A stretch of DNA of 33,908 nt, from assembly GCA_019637195.1 (NCBI GenBank), contig JAHBWA010000096.1:1-33908 (forward strand), given 5' to 3'. How positions within the stretch are numbered: position 1 is the stretch's first letter; every line of letters begins with the position of its first letter. A program made the position numbers and the translations under genes. The stretch is from Labilithrix sp. (GTDB lineage: Bacteria > Myxococcota_A > Polyangia > Polyangiales > Polyangiaceae). Shown in pieces: positions 30,296 to 33,908 of the stretch. The notes under the pieces are model-generated. The model was not told the origin of the DNA. It searched no databases and worked only from the letters and a program-made list of their open reading frames with translations.

Positions 30296-30994
30296 TCACG
30301 CCAGATCGAAGACGAGGACCTCGCCGCCGTCGACCCCTTCGATCCGGACGGCGGGCTCGCTGGAGAGCGCCGCCGCGTCGCCGGCCGCGAGGTCCCGTCC
30401 GTTCACCCGGACCTTCCCTCGCGCGACGTGGACCCACGCGTGCCGGTCCGAGGCGAGCGCGAGCTCGGCGACCTCTCCGGCGCCGAAGAGCCCGGCGTGC
30501 AGGACCGCGTCGGCGTGCAGCGTGATGCTCCCGTCCCGTCCGTCCGGCGACGCGACGACGCGGAGCTTGCCGCGCTTGTCCTCCGCGGAGAACGCCTTCT
30601 GCTCGTAGCTCGGCGCGATGCCCGCCTCCGACGGGATGATCCAGATCTGGAGGAAGTGCGCCTCCTCGCTGTTCGACGGGTTCTTCTCGCTGTGGACGAC
30701 GCCGGTTCCGGCGCTCATGCGCTGGACGTCGCCGGGGCGGATGATCGACCCCGTGCCCATCGAGTCCTCGTGCTCGAGACCGCCCTCGAGGACATACGAG
30801 ACGATCTCCATGTCGCGATGCGGATGCGCCCCGAAGCCCTTCCCGGGCGCGACGCGGTCCTCGTTGATCACGCGCAGCGAGCGGAATCCCATGTGCGCCG
30901 GGTCGAAGTAGTCCGCGAAGGAGAACGTGTGGTGCGAGTCGAGCCAGCCGTGGTTTGCGTGTCCGCGATCGTTGGCCTGTCGGATGGTCATCAT
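30296..30994 (-). CDS. Pirin-family bicupin protein (YhaK-like)
   Basis: The 232-residue product has pirin motifs in the N-terminal cupin: GWLDSHHTFSFADYFDP, VINEDRVAPGKGFGAHPHRD, MEIVSYVLEGGLEHEDSMG and MSAGTGVVHSEKNPS. The His residues in HPHRD and HSEKN, with the Glu near them, form the metal site. Members act as quercetin 2,3-dioxygenases or redox-responsive proteins; activity in this organism is unknown. The C-terminal cupin is degenerate (HAWVHVARGKVRVNGRDLAA), as usual. The first ATG (30994) is spaced correctly from a GAGG; the second ATG at 30991 is also possible. The gene is divergent from a LysR-type regulator, which probably controls it. Confidence 0.92.
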   Translation of the reverse strand: MMTIRQANDRGHANHGWLDSHHTFSFADYFDPAHMGFRSLRVINEDRVAPGKGFGAHPHRDMEIVSYVLEGGLEHEDSMGTGSIIRPGDVQRMSAGTGVVHSEKNPSNSEEAHFLQIWIIPSEAGIAPSYEQKAFSAEDKRGKLRVVASPDGRDGSITLHADAVLHAGLFGAGEVAELALASDRHAWVHVARGKVRVNGRDLAAGDAAALSSEPAVRIEGVDGGEVLVFDLA

Positions 30995-31018
30995 GGTGCG
31001 TTACCTCGGTGTCGAGGA

Positions 31019-31035
31019 GTATGGGCCCGCCATAC
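31019..31035. promoter_or_regulatory. Palindromic operator (LysR-box-like) between pirin and regulator genes
   Basis: GTATGG-GCCCG-CCATAC is a perfect 6-bp inverted repeat with the T-N11-A spacing of LysR-type binding sites (T31020 to A31032). It lies in the 100-base divergent spacer, 25 bases from the pirin start. A TTGACG at 31058-31063 may be a -35 box for the regulator gene. Confidence 0.5.
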
Positions 31036-31094
31036 CATCTACGGAATCGGCAATCGGTTGACGTTTAACATCATCAAATGCGATGGATTGAGCG

Positions 31095-32054
31095 ATGTAC
31101 GATCCGGTCACGCTCGACCAGCTTCGGGCGCTCGTCGCCGTGGCGGACGAGGGCAGCTTCTCCGCCGCCGCGCGCAAGCTGAAGCGCGTCCAGTCGGCCG
31201 TCAGCACGTCGATGGCGAACCTCGAGGCTCAGCTCGGCCTGCCCGTGTGGGATCGATCGACCAAGGTGGCTCGGCTGACCGAGCAGGGGCAGGCGCTGCT
31301 GCGCTCGGCGCGCCGCGTCCTCGCCGAGGTCGACGGCCTCCGCCGCGTCACCTCGGGGATGGTTCGCGGTATCGAGCCGTCGGTCTCGCTGTGCTTCGAC
31401 GCGCTCTTCCCGCTCGGTACGCTGATCGATCTCTGCGCCGCCTTCGCCACGGCGTTCCCCGAGGTCGATCTCCGGGTCGACACGCAGCTGATGTCGGCGG
31501 TGACCGCGCGGGTGCTCGACGGGCGGGCCACCCTCGGCGTGGTGAGCCCCGGCGGGATCGTCCCCGGGCTCCAGCGCCGCGTCCTCTCGGCGATCCGGAT
31601 GATCCCGGTGGTGAGCCCGTCGCACCCGCTCGCCGCGCTGCGCGGGAAGATCGCCGAGGAGCACTTCGCCGACGCCATCCAGATCGTCCTCTCGGAGCGG
31701 AGCGACGGCGGCGTCGAGGACCGCGGCGTCCTCTCGCCGCGGACGTGGCGCGTGAGCGATCTCCACACCAAGCACATGATGCTCCGCGCGGGCCTCGGCT
31801 GGGGGAACCTTCCCGAGCACCTCGCGGACGGCGATCTCCGCGCGGGGACGCTCGTCCGGATCGCGCCGCGCGCGTGGGGCGAAGAAGAGCACACGCTGTA
31901 CCTCTCGGCCATCTGCCGGAGCGACATGACGTTCGGTCCCGCGCACCAGTGGATCGTCGCTCGGCTCGGTGAGCTCCCGACGCGGGAGCCCGGCGGAGCG
32001 CCGGCCTCACGCGCGAAGTCGCCGGTGAAGCGCGCGAAACGCTCGCGCCGCTGA
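31095..32054 (+). CDS. LysR-family transcriptional regulator
   Basis: The 319-residue product begins with a winged helix-turn-helix: TLDQLRALVAVADEGSFSAA, ARKLKRVQSAVSTSMANLEA and QLGLPVWDRSTKVARLTEQG, residues about 5-62. The dimerising linker helix and a periplasmic-binding-like effector domain follow (about 90-290: PSVSLCFDALFPLGTLIDL, LRVDTQLMSAVTARVLDGRA, GVVSPGGIVPGL, MLRAGLGWGNLPEHL). The C-terminus has a basic tail (SRAKSPVKRAKRSRR). Divergent placement next to the pirin gene, with a palindromic T-N11-A site between them, is the classic LysR arrangement, so it likely regulates pirin and itself. The inducer is unknown. Confidence 0.93.
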   Translation: MYDPVTLDQLRALVAVADEGSFSAAARKLKRVQSAVSTSMANLEAQLGLPVWDRSTKVARLTEQGQALLRSARRVLAEVDGLRRVTSGMVRGIEPSVSLCFDALFPLGTLIDLCAAFATAFPEVDLRVDTQLMSAVTARVLDGRATLGVVSPGGIVPGLQRRVLSAIRMIPVVSPSHPLAALRGKIAEEHFADAIQIVLSERSDGGVEDRGVLSPRTWRVSDLHTKHMMLRAGLGWGNLPEHLADGDLRAGTLVRIAPRAWGEEEHTLYLSAICRSDMTFGPAHQWIVARLGELPTREPGGAPASRAKSPVKRAKRSRR

Positions 32055-32089
32055 GGGGGCGAGCCCGACGGCGGCGACGCGCGCCGACG

Positions 32090-33373
32090 TCAGGACGAAC
32101 CGCGCGGGCTGGCGCGCCGGCAGGGCGAGCCGCTCGGCGGCGGCGCCCCGGCGACCTCGACCGGGCTCGGCGGCACGCGACGCGCGGGGACGACGACGCG
32201 CGCGGGCATCGCGATCCCGCCGACCTGCGGCACCTTGTACGGCTTGTTCACCCGGAGCGTGTCCTTCTTCAGGGCGTTCGCCTTCTTGATCGCGTCGGTC
32301 GTGACCTTGTAGCGGAGCGCGAGGTGGCTCAGCGTCTCGCCCGGCTTCACCGTGTGCGTGATGAAGAGCGTCGGCGGCGCGATGAGGCGGCGCGACACGA
32401 GGAAGCGGTAGGCTCGGCGCCCGAGCTCCTGCGCCGCCGGGCTGTAGAAGCGCACGTGGAGGTGCGACGCGTGCCCCTTCGCGTGGAAGATGAGCGGACG
32501 CGCGCTCTTGCCGCCCGCCTGGAAGATCTGGTCGAGCCACGCGGGGTCTTCGCCGATCTCGAGCGCGTAGGTCTTGAGGATCCGCTGGACCGACAGGTCG
32601 ACGAGGATCAAGTCGACGTCGCTCTCGGCGATCAGCGTGCGCACGAAATGCCACGTACGCGCGCGATCGAGGTTGGCCGCGTTCGCGGTCGCGTACCAGC
32701 GATGCCCCTCGGTCAGGTAGTAGCTGACGTCGACGTCGCGTCCGGACTGATGACTGACATGCGGCGGCTGGTGACCGCCGCGCCGCGCGCTGATGTCGCC
32801 GATGAACGCCTTCGGCGTGTCCGGGAAGCGCGCCGCGACCGCGTCGATCGCACGCCCCAGCGCGTCGACGGTCTCCTGCGTGCCCCACGCGTGCCCCGGG
32901 CTCACGAGCTCCCAGTTCGCGCCCTCGGGCATCCGCACGCCGCTGACGAGCACCCCGCTGTGCGCGCGGCCGATCGACATCGGGCCGAGCGCGCCGACGT
33001 CCGCGCGAAGGCGCGCGGTGATCTCGGCGTCCGACAGATCGGCGAAGGGCGCCGCGGAGATCGCGCCGTCGGGCGGCGGCGTCTCCGCCGGCAGCTCGAA
33101 GCCGTCGTCGAGCGTCGCGTGATCGCCGTCGGCGCCCTCGTCCGGGCCCGCTGAGGCGAGCGCGTTCGCGTCGTCGCAGTCCGTCCCGCCAGGCGCGCTC
33201 GGCGGGGCCGGACGCGACGAGGCGTCTCCGCCGGCGGCCGGAGGCGGCGGAGCAGCGGACGCCGGCCCGCCAGCCGCCGGACGCGACGCCAGAGGGCCTA
33301 CGCAGCCGGTCGCGACAAGCGCGAGCGTGAACATCGCGTGAGCGAGGACCCCATGCTTCGTGGGCGCGCGCAT
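32090..33373 (-). CDS. Penicillin-insensitive murein endopeptidase (MepA-like) lipoprotein with C-terminal LysM
   Basis: From ATG 33373 the 427-residue protein has a lipoprotein signal ending LVATGC, then a long Pro/Ala/Gly-rich linker. Residues about 125-320 resemble MepA: GVRMPEGANWELVSPGHAWG, FIGDISARRGGHQPPHVSHQ followed by SGRDVDVSYY (metal-binding H-x-x-x-x-x-D), and IFHAKGHASHLHVRFY (the H-x-x-G-x-x-x-H-L-H-x-R motif). MepA enzymes are zinc LAS peptidases that cut D-Ala-mDAP crosslinks. A LysM peptidoglycan-binding domain follows (ITHTVKPGETLSHLALRYKV, NKPYKVPQ), which E. coli MepA lacks. The C-terminus is Pro/Ser-rich. Its start is 48 bases from the divergent RNase H start. Confidence 0.88.
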   Translation of the reverse strand: MRAPTKHGVLAHAMFTLALVATGCVGPLASRPAAGGPASAAPPPPAAGGDASSRPAPPSAPGGTDCDDANALASAGPDEGADGDHATLDDGFELPAETPPPDGAISAAPFADLSDAEITARLRADVGALGPMSIGRAHSGVLVSGVRMPEGANWELVSPGHAWGTQETVDALGRAIDAVAARFPDTPKAFIGDISARRGGHQPPHVSHQSGRDVDVSYYLTEGHRWYATANAANLDRARTWHFVRTLIAESDVDLILVDLSVQRILKTYALEIGEDPAWLDQIFQAGGKSARPLIFHAKGHASHLHVRFYSPAAQELGRRAYRFLVSRRLIAPPTLFITHTVKPGETLSHLALRYKVTTDAIKKANALKKDTLRVNKPYKVPQVGGIAMPARVVVPARRVPPSPVEVAGAPPPSGSPCRRASPRGSS

Positions 33374-33421
33374 CGGCGTCACCTCTACCACGAGGAAGCG
33401 CGATCGACGTATCGTTGCGAC

Positions 33422-33898
33422 GTGAGCGGGAGGCGCGAGTTCCTCTGTTACACCGACGGCTCGTGCAAAGCCGCGGACGGAGCGCCGGGCGGCTGGGGCT
33501 TCCGCGTCGATCCGCCCGACGGACCGCCGATCGAGGCCTACGGCAAGGCGACGGGCACGCTCGCCAAGGTCATGGAGTACCAGGCCGTGGCCGAGGCGCT
33601 CGCCGCCCTGCCGCCGCGCGTGGCCGCGGTCGTCTTTTCGGACAACCTCGCGCTCGTCGAGAACCTGACAAAGAAGCTGCCCGTCTGGCAGGCGCGCGAC
33701 TTCGCGAGCGTCGACCCCCTCGTCGTCACGAGCGTCCGGCGCATCGCGGCGACCATCGCCGACCAGCAGCTCGTCGTGCGCTTCCAGTGGGTGCGCGCGC
33801 ACAACGGCAACGCCGGCAACGAACGCGCCGACGCGCTCGCCGCGCAGGGCGCCCGCGAGGCGAAGGCGGAGCTCGCGTCCGCCGGACGCCGGCGCTGA
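33422..33898 (+). CDS. rnhA: Ribonuclease HI
   Basis: The GTG at 33422 gives 158 residues, the usual length for RNase HI. The catalytic acidic residues are visible: Asp in LCYTDGSCK, Glu in KVMEYQAVAEAL, Asp in VVFSDNLALVEN and the last Asp in NAGNERADALAAQGA. The motif WVRAHNGNAGNERAD matches the active-site His loop. It degrades the RNA strand of RNA-DNA hybrids in the cytoplasm. An in-frame ATG at 33338 would add 28 residues that overlap the start of the divergent lipoprotein gene and look non-conserved, so GTG is preferred. The basic handle region of E. coli RNase HI is not obvious. The gene ends 10 bases before the window edge. Confidence 0.92.
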   Translation: MSGRREFLCYTDGSCKAADGAPGGWGFRVDPPDGPPIEAYGKATGTLAKVMEYQAVAEALAALPPRVAAVVFSDNLALVENLTKKLPVWQARDFASVDPLVVTSVRRIAATIADQQLVVRFQWVRAHNGNAGNERADALAAQGAREAKAELASAGRRR

Positions 33899-33908
33899 TC
33901 GATCGCGC

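Overview
The window is GC-rich on both strands (mostly G/C third positions, many GTG starts). It carries large RHS genes, lipoproteins with Asp/Ala-rich tails, a LysM murein endopeptidase and decayed transposases. This combination suggests a Myxococcota chromosome, perhaps Polyangiales, or a metagenome-assembled relative. That is inference; no rRNA or taxonomic marker gene is present.

Region 1 (1-8180) is a mobile, decaying accessory region. It starts with the 3' end of an RHS protein that has a 60-residue hydrophobic tip, overlapped by a four-helix membrane protein (candidate toxin/immunity pair). A serine-recombinase N-terminal scrap follows, fused to a second RHS core. That core repeats the first one's DNA and is cut off by an insertion sequence (3273-5653, imperfect 16-bp terminal inverted repeats, transposase split into two reading frames). 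The right end of this IS sits inside the first codons of a second, minus-strand element (DUF6431-like zinc-ribbon helper plus IS481-like transposase). Beyond lie a degenerate zinc-ribbon ORF, an IstB scrap, and a two-gene cassette of unknown function bracketed by 32-bp direct repeats. A TPR protein (8253-8990) closes the region.

Region 2 (9069-16781) is ordinary chromosome: M20 dipeptidase, NAD-type malic enzyme, CAP-domain lipoprotein, OPA-like MFS transporter and a tandem universal stress protein. One unusual gene lies among them: a frameshifted Cys-His-Asp peptidase-like protein ending in a eukaryotic-style CAAX box (CVLL).

Region 3 (16799-23903, minus) is an eight-gene, translationally coupled operon for an Mrp/Mbh-type membrane ion-translocating module. 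The order is E-F-G-(DUF4040/B fusion)-C-D-D-D. It has three antiporter-like subunits and no hydrogenase or NADH-dehydrogenase genes beside it. The last antiporter-like subunit lacks the conserved helix-5 glutamate.

Region 4 (24140-33898) is again housekeeping and envelope genes: L,D-transpeptidase lipoprotein, S-formylglutathione hydrolase convergent with a zinc alcohol dehydrogenase, a Tat-type lipoprotein with DUF362, an outer-membrane beta-barrel candidate, a pirin divergent from a LysR regulator across a palindromic operator, a MepA-LysM lipoprotein and RNase H. GC-rich hairpins without T-tracts lie between several genes. No tRNA, rRNA or CRISPR array was seen.
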